Shown: positions 1 through 13,018 of the stretch, one piece after another
How positions within the stretch are numbered: the stretch's first letter is position 1
Layout of the letters: every line of letters starts with the position of its first letter
DNA from: Paramecium sonneborni
Taxonomy: Eukaryota > Ciliophora > Oligohymenophorea > Peniculida > Parameciidae
Reading direction: 5' to 3'
Assembly: GCA_905182985.1 (NCBI GenBank)
Contig: CAJJDN010000061.1
Location: forward strand, 88,799-152,798
Length of the DNA stretch: 64,000 bases
Translations under genes and position numbers: made by a program
The notes under the pieces: model-generated
The model's input: only the letters and a program-made list of their open reading frames with translations
What the model was told of the DNA's origin: nothing
Database searches by the model: none

Positions 1-674
1 TCTGAGTAATGCATCCTTAGGGAATAAAAAATAATGAATTACTTTAACTTTTTATTCATCCAAACCTAATGCAACGAGATTGGCAATTTTCTCATTTTAT
101 TTATTTTTGGATGCATAATTTAATGTCCATTCTCTTATTTAATTGAATAAATAAATACTTTGCTGTTTTAATAAATAACTCTTTATTGGTTTTATATTGA
201 TTTGCTACTACAGCATCTTATGGGGAATCTATAAATGATGCTTTATGAATTACCTGGTTATGGATCACATAATAAGGCCTATAATGACAATAAAGCAGTT
301 CGAATAGATAAGGCAGGTGACCATTCATCCTTTAAAATATCAAGACATATAGCACCAGTTTATCTTATTATTATATGTTTAAAATACGATGAGATATTAG
401 GATGCCAAATTCGTGTATCGAATTTCATTTTAGGTGGTTTGTAAGGATAATCAGCAGTAAGTACAATATCAATTTAGAAATATCCACCTTAATAAGGAGT
501 ATCTGGTGATCCATTAATGAATCCTTTCCAATGTGTAATGTTGTTATCAACAATTAAAATAGTTATCCCATTATCTTCATTCTATTCATAAATGACAATA
601 TTATATACTTTTTTTTATCTTTATTCGAAATCTTAAATTTCTTTGTTGATTCTATTCTTTTGTACTTATTACAT
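1..674 (-). CDS. Ubiquitin-conjugating enzyme E2, E2-25K/Ubc1 type, copy cut by the window start
   Basis: This is the same gene as at 1412-2133, seen in the first repeat copy. The start ATG is at 674; the 3' end (last UBA codons) lies left of the window. Introns fall at 364-387, 229-253, 134-158 and 16-42. The codon sequence that I compared is the same as in the second copy. It is probably not a second gene but the same locus assembled twice. Confidence 0.85.
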
Positions 675-750
675 TAAATAATATATATATATTTTATTAT
701 ATATTTGATTCAAGCATAATAATTTAAGCTACCTTTCTTTTTTGCTTGTA
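1..750. repeat. First copy of a direct duplication (offset 1459)
   Basis: Bases 1-750 recur at 1460-2209 with no difference that I could find by eye. The copy stops exactly at the N at 751. It holds most of an E2 ubiquitin-conjugating gene and the last codons of the Rpt5 relic (about 710-750, reverse strand). The repeat probably continues upstream of the window. An unmerged overlap between two contig ends is the simplest reading; a real duplication is possible. Confidence 0.9.
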
Positions 751-751
751 N
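751..751. other. Single-N assembly gap
   Basis: One N lies at the exact end of the first repeat copy. It looks like a placeholder joining two contigs rather than one uncertain base, because the sequence on its right (752-1459) differs from what follows the second copy (2210 onward). Confidence 0.85.
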
Positions 752-839
752 AACAGTTTACATAATTTGAATAATTATAGATCCAATATCTTAAGGATAA
801 TAAATTTAAAATTAGTTTGCAAAAACAGAATAATCATTG

Positions 840-1395
840 ATCCAATAAACTTTAATATCAAATAAAAAAATGGTTTCTGAAGAATATTTTTAATATCTTC
901 TCAATAAAATAGGTTTAGATCTACTGACATCATTTTCGAGAAATAAAAAGATAATCTTAATTAAATAAATTTTTGGAGCTGTGTGATGGATAAAGAAAAC
1001 TTACTAATGATATTTAAATCATAAAGTGGCAATATTTTTGGCGCTTACACTCCTTTAAAGTGGATTTATGTAGATAAATACATAACTGATCCTTCATGTA
1101 ATTCATTTTTATTTTCATACACTCACAAGTCTATACATTAAAATAAAAAGGATGAAATTGCATTGGATATACGGAGAGATGATGGTCCTCGTTTTAGTGT
1201 AGATTTAAATTTAGATGGTGATTTTGAAAATGGATATTGAAATTTAGGAAGTGAATACACAAAAGGATTATCATAGGATGATTCTAAAACACATTTATTT
1301 GGACAAGAAACTGCAAGTATAATCTAATGTCAAATATATTAAATAAAAATGTTAATGAATATATACAAATTGCATAGAATACAAATATAATAATA
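840..1395 (+). pseudogene. TLDc-domain protein remnant
   Basis: The forward strand encodes pieces of a TLDc domain: a segment reading 'CDG', then 'SGNIFGAYTPLKW', 'NSFLFSYTHKS', 'DDGPRFSVDLNLD' and 'LGSEYTKG', ending with 'CQIYQ'. TLDc proteins are common in ciliates; the domain is linked to oxidative-stress protection and V-ATPase regulation in other eukaryotes. Here the pieces lie in different frames: there is a shift near 985 and a TGA near 1239, which a 30-nt GT...AG intron could remove. No start is visible because the sequence begins at the gap at 751. It runs toward the E2 gene (convergent). Either a decayed gene or low-quality sequence at a contig start. Confidence 0.55.
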
Positions 1396-1459
1396 TAATA
1401 TTAATAATAATTCATCCTCCTAATAAGAAATTTGCTGCTTATTCTTCATCATATCCGAA

Positions 1460-3426
<1,967 letters not shown>

Positions 3427-3488
3427 ATTAATTCTAATTATTATTATAAAACTCTTTTATTAATATTAATCAAATCTAATTTATATAA

Positions 3489-5613
3489 TCATGATGAACA
3501 ACATTCTTTCTTTTTCTTCTACTTTTTATTTGATAAGTTTGATACCGATAGTTTTTACCCTTATTACTATTAGTTTTATTGTTATTTATTTTATTTTTTT
3601 CCTTATTATTTTTATTCTTTCTATTTTTATCCAGAAACCTTTTATGATTATGTTGATTATACTTATTATGATTGTGTTGATTATGCTTATTCTTATTATG
3701 ATTATTCTTATTACGATAATAATAATTATTATTATTATTCTTATTATGATTATTCTTATTACGATAATAATAATTATTATGATTATTCTTATTATGATTA
3801 TTCTTATTACGATAATAATATTTATTATGATTATTTTTATTACGATAATAATAATAATTATTGTTATTCTTATTATGATTATTTTTATTACGATAATAAT
3901 ATTTATTATGATTATTTTTATTACGATAATAATAATTATTATTATTATTCTTATTATGATTATTTTTATTACGATAATAATAATTATTATGATTATTCTT
4001 ATTATGATTATTCTTATTACGATAATAATATTTATTATGATTATTTTTATTACGATAATAATAATAATTATTGTTATTCTTATTATGATTATTTTTATTA
4101 CGATAATAATATTTATTATGATTATTTTTATTACGATAATAATAATTATTATTATTATTCTTATTATGATTATTTTTATTACGATAATAATAATTATTAT
4201 GATTATTCTTATTATGATTATTCTTATTACGATAATAATATTTATTATGATTATTTTTATTACGATAATAATAATAATTATTGTTATTCTTATTATGATT
4301 ATTTTTATTACGATAATAATATTTATTATGATTATTTTTATTACGATAATAATAATTATTATTATTATTCTTATTATGATTATTTTTATTACGATAATAA
4401 TAATTATTATGATTATTCTTATTATGATTATTCTTATTACGATAATAATATTTATTATGATTATTTTTATTACGATAATAATAATAATTATTGTTATTCT
4501 TATTATGATTATTTTTATTACGATAATAATATTTATTATGATTATTTTTATTACGATAATAATAATTATTATTATTATTCTTATTATGATTATTTTTATT
4601 ACGATAATAATATTTATTATGATTATTCTTATTATGATTATTCTTATTACGATAATAATATTTATTATGATTATTTTTATTACGATAATAATAATTATTA
4701 TTATTATTCTTATTATGATTATTTTTATTACGATAATAATATTTATTATGATTATTCTTATTATGATTATTCTTATTACGATAATAATATTTATTATTAT
4801 TATTCTTATTATGATTATTTTTATTACGATAATAATATTTATTATTATTATTCTTATTATGATTATTCTTATTATGATTATTCTTATTAGGATTATTCTT
4901 AATATGATAAAAATGATTATTATTATTATGGATTTTGAAGTTAAACTAATTAGAAATTTTATTCATCATTTGAATTTGTATTCACCGATATTTATGACCC
5001 ATATATTTCTTATCGATTCTCACTTTTATATGATAACATACTCTTTTTATTTTTATTTATTTACTTGAAAATTTATCGATGATGCTCTATTTTACTTAGC
5101 TTCGGCACTCAATTTGATAATCAATTAAAATACTTTCATAATCGACTCTTCTTAAGAAATGGAAGTAAAATATACATCTCTTAAACTTTCAAATTTGCTC
5201 TATAATTTATTATAATAATCTTGTAATTCAATTTCAGAATTCTTATAAGGTAAATCTTTTTTCGTTCCAACCAATAAAAATTAACATTGAAATGGACATT
5301 ATTCAACTAAAATTTCCATCTAAGATTATATTGATTTGAAATTAAATTATTTGTTGACATCAAAACATAATATTATTCCATCAGCATCTTTAATAATTAA
5401 TTTAGGAACGTCTTATTAATACTTTTATCCGATACTCTCCCATACAGCTACATAATAGTTTTCATGTTCTATTATTTAATAATCAAATTTTAATTTTGAT
5501 TCTGATTATCTTCCCACTTTTTACTTTATGTAACTAAGGATCAAAGATGTTTTTCCAACCTTTGAATCTCCAACTACAACTATTTTAACTGGAATTGCAT
5601 CTGACACAATCAT
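3489..5613 (-). CDS. Rab-like small GTPase with a giant Gln-rich insert and C-terminal CCSS motif
   Basis: Small GTPases switch between GTP and GDP states and are membrane-anchored by C-terminal prenyl groups. From ATG 5613 the first ~190 codons give a G domain: P-loop 'GDSKVGKTSLI', a weak switch II ('VWESIGQKYQQD' in place of WDTAGQE), 'ADGIILCFDVN', and 'LLVGTKKDL' (T/NKxD base-binding motif). A 22-nt intron at 5043-5064 removes an in-frame TGA and joins the G domain to a ~480-residue tail dominated by Ser/Gln/Glu/Leu repeats such as 'LLSQQKQSQQEQSQQEQ'. The tail ends 'NKKQKKKKECCSS' before TGA 3489-3491: a polybasic stretch with a double Cys, as in prenylated Rab tails. After splicing the model is exactly 701 codons (700 aa). 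An extreme hypervariable linker; function unknown. Confidence 0.8.
3715..4915 (-). repeat. Coding minisatellite with 210-bp higher-order period
   Basis: Low-complexity DNA made of ATTATT/TTATTATGATTATT/TTATTACGATAATAAT elements. The same 210-bp block starts at about 3901, 4111, 4321 and 4531, with shorter variants on both sides. All changes keep the reverse-strand Gln frame open. It encodes the Ser/Gln/Glu/Leu-rich linker of the GTPase gene at 3489-5613. Array length may differ from the true genome because such arrays are easily collapsed in assembly. Confidence 0.9.
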
Positions 5614-5731
5614 TTTTTTTATTTAACTTTTATTATAGAATTTCATTTTAAATTTTTGTTTAAATACGGTAGTATATATAATCATTATTTACAACTTAAT
5701 CAAAAATGCAAATTATGCATCCATCCATCAA

Positions 5732-7519
5732 TCAAACTACATTTGCGAGATTCTATATCACTATATTCATCTTTTTTTTATTATTCTAATACCAACTCTC
5801 CTTTTAAAATATTGATTTCATTTATTCTTCTTTATAAACTCCATTTATTAAATCTTCTGACTCTTATTATTATTTCTAGACTAAAATCAATTATGAATCA
5901 GTCTTTCCTAAATAATACTGAGAATATTTAATATTCTATTTCTTCATTTCAATTTTTGGATAATCTTAAAATTGAAGTATAAAAAAATATTAAAAAAGAG
6001 AAATTATGCATCTGATCAAAAATTCTGTACTTTATTTACAACATTTCAACACTTCCAAACTCGTTGTCAATTTTACTAAACTTGGAATCAAATTATTCAT
6101 TATAATACATTCAGAAAACAGTAATTATTTTTCTTATTCATTAATTTAAGAATACTATTGGGTTATATAATTTGCTCTTTCACTGACGAATTTACTAAAT
6201 TATTTACGATAAGCAAAGTATTAATCCTAATGAATTTATAAACTCAATTCATTTATAAGGTTTTTGCCTGTTGTCATCACTACAAGATTTGACATTGCAA
6301 ATGTAAAACTGTTTTAAACAAAAACTATTGCCTAATCAATTTCAACTGAAGTCATTGTTTAGGGATAGTCCTACAAATTTTATAAATTCATATATTTACA
6401 ATAAAATTCAATTTTTACTTTTCTAAATTTTTCTACTGAATAATTGAAATCACTTTAGAAAATACCATTTAAGTCCATTATTTTATCTTTATTATTGAAA
6501 GGCTTTCATTATATTTTAAAATCTTCTAATTTCTCTTTAAAATATCCATTTACAAATTCCAAGATTATTTCTTCTAACTAATGTTTAATTAATTAATTTA
6601 CTTGCACAATGTCTTCATCCTAAAAAGTGCCTTTATTATTTAAAAACATCTTCTTATTCTTTTAAATTTCACCCTAAACAATGTGGCAATATCATTTGTT
6701 GAAATTAAATTGTTTGACAAATTCATACTTTTTACTTGCTTAGGTGTATGATCATTACTCCCACTTTGAAAATTATCACTTATATTTTCATAAGACCCCT
6801 CACAATAATGAAATGTTTTTCTGATGTAATTAGGATTATAAGGACTGTCAGATGTGCTTATCATTTAGTCATTATTATTAAAAATTTCTATACTCTAGCC
6901 TCTTGCTATAAAAGAAATTTATTGAGATTATCGACTGGAAACTTTTTGAGAGGATTGAAAATCAGTAGAAACAGGAACTGCCTTTGTTTTTTTCTGGTAT
7001 TCTTATTAATTCAGATCTTGAGAAACTGAATATCCAATTTTTTAAAGAATGCTCTAATGATTTGTTCTTTCGCCTATGAATTTTAATTAAAAGAAATACT
7101 CTCATAGATATTTCTATTAGTTTGTTCCTAAGTCAAAGAAGAATCACAGTTGAGAATAGTTTATCCGGCAATTTTAAAGTTTGCTCTATAGGAATCAAGA
7201 TGAGAATTTTATCTATCATTCTTTGTTAATATTTCATTGTTTCTAATCATAGTTCGTCTTTATTTTAGATAATCCAAATATTTAATAAATTATTCTCAGA
7301 TAAACTACTTAAATATATATTGAAGTAAATGATGTCATGTAAAATCACCACTTCACTATATAAAATTGATTCATCAATTAATATTTTTTTAATAAATTTT
7401 AACTGATATGTACATTATATAAAAATCTCATTTTTAATCCAATTTAAAGTGCTCATAATTCATGTTATTAAAGATTTTAAATTATCAACATAAGGATTGA
7501 CTTTATTTAAAGTGTCCAT
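5732..7519 (-). pseudogene. Unrecognised protein gene with several frame breaks
   Basis: I do not recognise this protein. Coding character is clear over much of the reverse strand: about 'DRQNSHLDSYRANFKIAGQ' in the N-terminal part, then 'YQKKTKAVPVSTDFQSSQ', 'SDSPYNPNYIRKTFHYCEG', a 23-nt intron near 6646-6668 that restores frame into 'NKGTFQDEDIVQVNQLIKHQ', and a long C-terminal part ('EKFRKVKIEFYCKYMN', 'SFTFAMSNLVVMTTGKN') ending at TGA 5732-5734. Breaks: an in-frame TGA near 6508 (a 51-nt intron could remove it, but that is long for this genome), a shift at an A6 run near 7045, and no consistent N-terminus (ATG 7519 or later). Either a decaying gene or one damaged by sequence errors. Confidence 0.45.
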
Positions 7520-8079
7520 CTCCTTGAATCCAATATTGATTTTAATTATTCGTAATTATAAATTCCCGTTATCAAATATTAACAATCTCCAATTGAAAGT
7601 AAATCAATTAATTAAATAATATATTTGAATTATTAACTATTTTTAAATTAATTCTTTTTTCATTTTTTTATTAGGATTCCAATAATTAGAATAAATTTTA
7701 GTAAAGACAGTGAAGAAATGAAATCAGTAATTTTAATAAAAAGGTTATTATATTAATTGAAGTATTGAGGATTCTGTCCTGTTTGATGAGCATCTGAATA
7801 TTTTGTATTATGATCTTCATTATTATAAATTCAATAAATTTGAATAAATAATAAAATAAATATAAAAAAATTACAGAAAAAATTATTAAATTAAGAAACT
7901 AATAAAATTACACTAGATAATTGTAAAGATTTTGTAATGAAATTCAATGAATGGATAGAGCAAAATTAATATCTAAAAAAGAATAGTTTTTTTTGAATAA
8001 TATATTAAAGATTTATAATCTATCTTGGAAATGTCATAATATTATATAAACTATAACGAAATCCTAGTCCCTTTAATAG
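7520..8079. other. Intergenic, no feature seen
   Basis: AT-rich sequence between the broken gene and the second duplication. I see no open frame with protein-like composition, no RNA gene and no repeat other than short A and T runs. Confidence 0.5.
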
Positions 8080-9331
8080 TTAACATTTAAAAATTTTGAT
8101 TCTAATTTCTTTAAGACCTCACCTTAATTGCCAATTAAATATAGCGAAAGTTATTAAATAACTAATAGTAAAAAATGAGTAGTTAATTTAACTGATGAAA
8201 ATTAAAAAAGATTTGATTGGATTTCGTTTAAATTCATATGATATTATATTATTATAAATCTAAACAATAAAATTCTTTAAAAATAGATATAATTAAGGAA
8301 ACAAAAAAGGAATTTCAACCTTTAAATAAGATTATTTATATATATTATTTATATTATAATTATACTAATAATAAACACATAGAAATATTTAAAATATAAA
8401 TAATTAATGAGGCCTAATCATCCATATAGTATAACATTTCCAATATGGTAATGTGAACAATGGACTGCATTAAGAGGAAGGTTAAAACTATCTGATGAAT
8501 AAGTGATAATAGCAAGATGGAATAATACAATGTATTTAGATGAAGAATTAGCGTTTTTTGATTCTTAACACCGAATTAAACCATCAAAGGATAATAAGTT
8601 GTTAAAACCTCAGATTTGTTTACTTCCTTAAATATTATAGATAGTAAGAACTAATACATATACGGATGTTTTAATAGAGAATGTATCTGAGTGGTTTTTA
8701 ACTAGCGGAGATCTATCAAAATTATTATTAATATATTTTGGATATGATCTATACACAGGATGTACTCCAAGAGATTGTACTTTAGAGAATATAATAAGAA
8801 ATAATGATTCAATAGTAATTCTAGATTTTGGTTTGAGAAAGAGAACAGAAAAGTATTGCGTATATTGGAATCCTCTAATTCTGAAGGGAAAGCCTTGTAG
8901 ATCTTCTTATTAATGGTCTTTAGGGATTATGTATTTAGTAATGACATAAGGGAATTACATTCTTAATGAAGTTTAAAAACATATAAATTAATGGTTAAAA
9001 GGAGGGAGATTGGATATTGGGTCTATGATAACAAATAAAAAGTAATCAGTCCAAAATTTAATATCTTCTCTTTTAGATCCAGAGAATCCTATTGCTTGGA
9101 ATTAAATACCAAATCATCCAGCGTTTAGAGAAGATAATGCTTGCATATAAATTCTTAAAGAGTTTTAGAATAGATGTAATAAAACTGAAACAAAAGGACG
9201 ATCGACATCTAGAATGAATAGTATTGATGAAAATAGCAATTAGATTAGTATTATGCCATGTCCTTATGGATTAAAGAATCCTAAAATATGTGATTAAAAT
9301 ATATTGAATTAATCATTGATAACCAAGGTTG
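8080..9331. repeat. First copy of a 1252-bp direct duplication (offset 1253)
   Basis: Bases 8080-9331 recur at 9333-10584 with no difference seen by eye. The copies are separated by one N. The copy starts in non-coding sequence and stops in the middle of a kinase-like gene, so its ends do not respect gene borders. This is expected for a contig overlap that was not merged. Confidence 0.92.
8407..9331 (+). CDS. Kinase-like protein, cut copy
   Basis: The first ~308 codons of the gene annotated in full at 9660-11918. It stops at the N at 9332 with the frame still open. It contains the whole kinase-like part ('CTPRDCTLENIIR', 'VILDFGLRK') but none of the Gln-rich tail. Most likely the same locus assembled twice, not a separate truncated gene. 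Confidence 0.8.
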
Positions 9332-9332
9332 N
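9332..9332. other. Single-N assembly gap
   Basis: One N at the exact junction of the two 1252-bp copies. Same arrangement as the N at 751. Confidence 0.88.
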
Positions 9333-10584
9333 TTAACATTTAAAAATTTTGATTCTAATTTCTTTAAGACCTCACCTTAATTGCCAATTAAATATAGCGA
9401 AAGTTATTAAATAACTAATAGTAAAAAATGAGTAGTTAATTTAACTGATGAAAATTAAAAAAGATTTGATTGGATTTCGTTTAAATTCATATGATATTAT
9501 ATTATTATAAATCTAAACAATAAAATTCTTTAAAAATAGATATAATTAAGGAAACAAAAAAGGAATTTCAACCTTTAAATAAGATTATTTATATATATTA
9601 TTTATATTATAATTATACTAATAATAAACACATAGAAATATTTAAAATATAAATAATTAATGAGGCCTAATCATCCATATAGTATAACATTTCCAATATG
9701 GTAATGTGAACAATGGACTGCATTAAGAGGAAGGTTAAAACTATCTGATGAATAAGTGATAATAGCAAGATGGAATAATACAATGTATTTAGATGAAGAA
9801 TTAGCGTTTTTTGATTCTTAACACCGAATTAAACCATCAAAGGATAATAAGTTGTTAAAACCTCAGATTTGTTTACTTCCTTAAATATTATAGATAGTAA
9901 GAACTAATACATATACGGATGTTTTAATAGAGAATGTATCTGAGTGGTTTTTAACTAGCGGAGATCTATCAAAATTATTATTAATATATTTTGGATATGA
10001 TCTATACACAGGATGTACTCCAAGAGATTGTACTTTAGAGAATATAATAAGAAATAATGATTCAATAGTAATTCTAGATTTTGGTTTGAGAAAGAGAACA
10101 GAAAAGTATTGCGTATATTGGAATCCTCTAATTCTGAAGGGAAAGCCTTGTAGATCTTCTTATTAATGGTCTTTAGGGATTATGTATTTAGTAATGACAT
10201 AAGGGAATTACATTCTTAATGAAGTTTAAAAACATATAAATTAATGGTTAAAAGGAGGGAGATTGGATATTGGGTCTATGATAACAAATAAAAAGTAATC
10301 AGTCCAAAATTTAATATCTTCTCTTTTAGATCCAGAGAATCCTATTGCTTGGAATTAAATACCAAATCATCCAGCGTTTAGAGAAGATAATGCTTGCATA
10401 TAAATTCTTAAAGAGTTTTAGAATAGATGTAATAAAACTGAAACAAAAGGACGATCGACATCTAGAATGAATAGTATTGATGAAAATAGCAATTAGATTA
10501 GTATTATGCCATGTCCTTATGGATTAAAGAATCCTAAAATATGTGATTAAAATATATTGAATTAATCATTGATAACCAAGGTTG
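9333..10584. repeat. Second copy of the 1252-bp direct duplication
   Basis: Matches 8080-9331 and then continues without a break through the rest of the kinase-like gene, so this is the copy to use. Confidence 0.92.
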
Positions 10585-11918
10585 GCAATTTGTATAAAGC
10601 ACATTAAGATAAAGTAAGAAATGCTCTTTGCAATTCTTATTCATCTTTGTAAAATAGACATTCATCTACATCTTAACAAAGTAGATAAATGCAATAAACT
10701 AATAATAGTACTAATAAATTTAATAATTTCTTTAATTCAACAAAAGTTTTACATAAATCCTAAGTTAAGATACCGAACCTTGGTTTCAGAACTTTTAGAA
10801 ATTAAACATAAAACAGTACTTAAAATGCTACGTCTGATTCTCATAGAAAATCTGGAGATAACACATCTGAAAATAACAATTAGGCTACAATAAAATAGGA
10901 TTACTTTAATGATAAAATTAGATCTCGTGTTTCATCGATAAAAGGAGATACAATTAAGTTATAGTAAAAGCCTAGAAATGGCTCTACACATTCTATTTCA
11001 TAAGAATAGCCTAAACTATAATAAAATCATTAAAAAAAAGTATCTTAGAATTAAGAAGAAGTATAATAAATATATTAACAATAAGAAATTTTGAATGAGT
11101 AATCAAAATAATAATAAATTACTAAATATTCTTATTTAGATTAATAAAATTAATAACAATTATAAATTTAATAAGCTTAATTAAAATCATAAGATTAAGA
11201 TAATGAAATAAATGTTAGTAGTGCTAACAATTATATTTAATTAATTAAACGTAATAGCACATAATTGCAAATATTTTCATAAAAATACAATAGATCTTTA
11301 GAAGCTATCAATGTAATTGGGTAGACTGTTGCAAAATGTTTAACTTTTTTTAATGGATTATAAAACTTTTGGGTTATTCCTTTATTTTTAGTATTTAAAC
11401 GAATGCTATAATTGAGAAAAAAGATAGAAAATTTGTTAGAGTAAAAGGTAAATTCTTTTAAACTTGATGATTGGGATGTGATCACTTGTAGTGTAGATTA
11501 TGAAAATTATTTAAATAAAGTTAAAAAAGATAATTAACTTGTTCAAAGTGAATTAAGTCTATTACTTAATTCAGCTAAAGCCAAAGCTGAAAAATTAGAC
11601 AAAACTAGAAGAGAAAAAGTTGAGTGGTTCTTAAATGATGATTTGAATGATAAAATAAAAGATGTATGTTATACTTATTTTCATGGGTAAATTTATAAGA
11701 ATATCAAAGACAAAAAGGGAATAGACAAATCCAATTTAGAGTGGTTAAAGTTACAAATATAAGCTTAAGCTTCTCTTATCATATGTGATTTGCCTATTTT
11801 GATATGTGACAAAGAAAACTTTACTTATGAAGAGTATTTATAAACACTTGAATTAACAGATGAAGAATAAATTTCCTCATACTTAAAAAGAAATGAATTG
11901 TATCTCGAACGTAAATGA
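9660..11918 (+). CDS. Divergent protein kinase-like protein with long Gln/Asn-rich tail
   Basis: An intronless frame of 753 codons (752 aa). Residues ~110-240 resemble a kinase C-lobe: 'YTGCTPRDCTLENIIRNN' lines up with the catalytic loop (HRDxKPEN, here PRDxTLEN), 'VILDFGLRK' holds an intact DFG, and 'YQWSLGIMYLVMTQG' matches the helix-F region (D.WSLG in active kinases). The N-lobe is short; I see no glycine-rich loop and no sure VAIK lysine. The catalytic Asp, Asn and DFG Asp are kept but the loop His and Lys are not, so activity is doubtful. Residues ~300-520 are Gln/Asn/Ser-rich. A C-terminal helical part ('AKAKAEKLDKTRREKVEWF') follows. The overall look is of ciliate ULK-like kinases, which I cannot confirm. 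It ends 28 bp from the cyclin gene (convergent). Confidence 0.7.
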
Positions 11919-11946
11919 AACAAAATTCTTAGTTTAATAATCATAT

Positions 11947-12922
11947 TCATTTATATTGAATTTAAATATTAGAGACTTCTTAAAATTTTGGTGAACTATA
12001 TTTTCTTTATATTGCTTATAAGGACATAACTTTTGCTTGACACAATTATTAACAAATTTCTTTAGCTACTGGTCTAATTTAATTCTCAGTATATTATGAA
12101 TGTATTTCTAAATAAGTAGGCCAGCAATTCTAAGATCTATTCAATAAATTTCAATTTGATATACTTTTTATAAATCTTTTAAACTAAATATAGAACACTG
12201 GCTGCTTGTAAACTTGGATTATATTAAATAAATTTATGATCCAACAACATTAATTCTAAGATGTATTTTCCTAATTAATATGACTTTTAATCTAATTAAA
12301 TTAGTTACTAATATCTTTCATAGAATTAATGTTGATTCGTAAAACAAATTTCAAATTATAATTACATTAATATTTTACCCTCCATTTCTAATATTTCTTC
12401 TTTTGTATATGTTTTATCTGTTACATCTGAATAATAATTTAATTTTGGAGGATAGATTTCGCAATATTTAGATGCTATGAATAAAGCAGAAACACCAAGC
12501 AATTGAAATTTATTTCTGGATATTTGAACTGTCTGTAAATATGCATCAATAATATAAATAGTTAAGTATAATGTGTCTGGAACTAAATTAAATCTGTAAT
12601 GCACATCTACTAACCAATCTATGAGTATTGATCTCATTTTATAATTGATTTCTATTTGTTTATCAATATAAGTATGATCAAGTGATTTGTCTTTACTTCT
12701 ACAATATTTATATATGTCTTTAGCATAAAAAGACACTAATTATGGATTGTTATTATTTTTATTGTCAATTTGATCTAATTCATCAATTTTCATTCTTTGA
12801 GTTTAAGATTATGATTTACTTTATCTAAAATTAGATAAATCCTTTCCAAAACATCTCTCCCCCATACTTAGACGAGGCACTCTACTTTTTTATCCCATTT
12901 CATTTTCATCAATGTATTGCAT
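11947..12922 (-). CDS. B-type cyclin
   Basis: Cyclins bind and activate cyclin-dependent kinases. The N-terminal cyclin box is clear: 'MRSILIDWLVDVHYRF', 'DTLYLTIYIIDAYL', 'LLGVSALFIASKYCEIYPP', followed by 'TYTKEEILEMEGKIL'. The C-terminal box reads 'NPSLQAASVLYL', 'CWPTYLEIHSQYTE', 'IRPVAKEIC' and the typical end 'KYSSPKFQEVS'. One 28-nt intron (12137-12164) is needed to join 'QKIYKK' to 'SQNCWP'; after splicing the model is 316 codons (315 aa). ATG 12922 is the chosen start; it gives an ~60-residue N-terminal tail without an obvious RxxL destruction box in classic form ('RVPRLSMG' might serve). Which cyclin subtype it is cannot be told by eye. Confidence 0.9.
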
Positions 12923-13018
12923 TTAGAAAATTTGAATAAATTAATATTACAGTTAATAATTATATTATTATATGCTCTTTTATAATTTTATTACATTTAA
13001 TCAACTAAAATCAAATAA

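Noticed and set aside
235..444. Forward 69-aa ORF present twice (also 1694-1903)
   Set aside because: It lies opposite the E2 gene, whose catalytic-site and UBA codons are clear on the reverse strand.
3900..4740. CRISPR-like regular array
   Set aside because: There are no unique spacers; the 210-bp units are near-identical coding repeats in a eukaryotic gene.
3491..5068. Long forward ORF of Ile/Leu/Met/Thr repeats, like a giant membrane protein
   Set aside because: It is the antisense shadow of the Gln-rich repeat of the GTPase gene. The reverse frame joins a G domain to a CCSS tail with an exact codon count; the forward frame has no such support.
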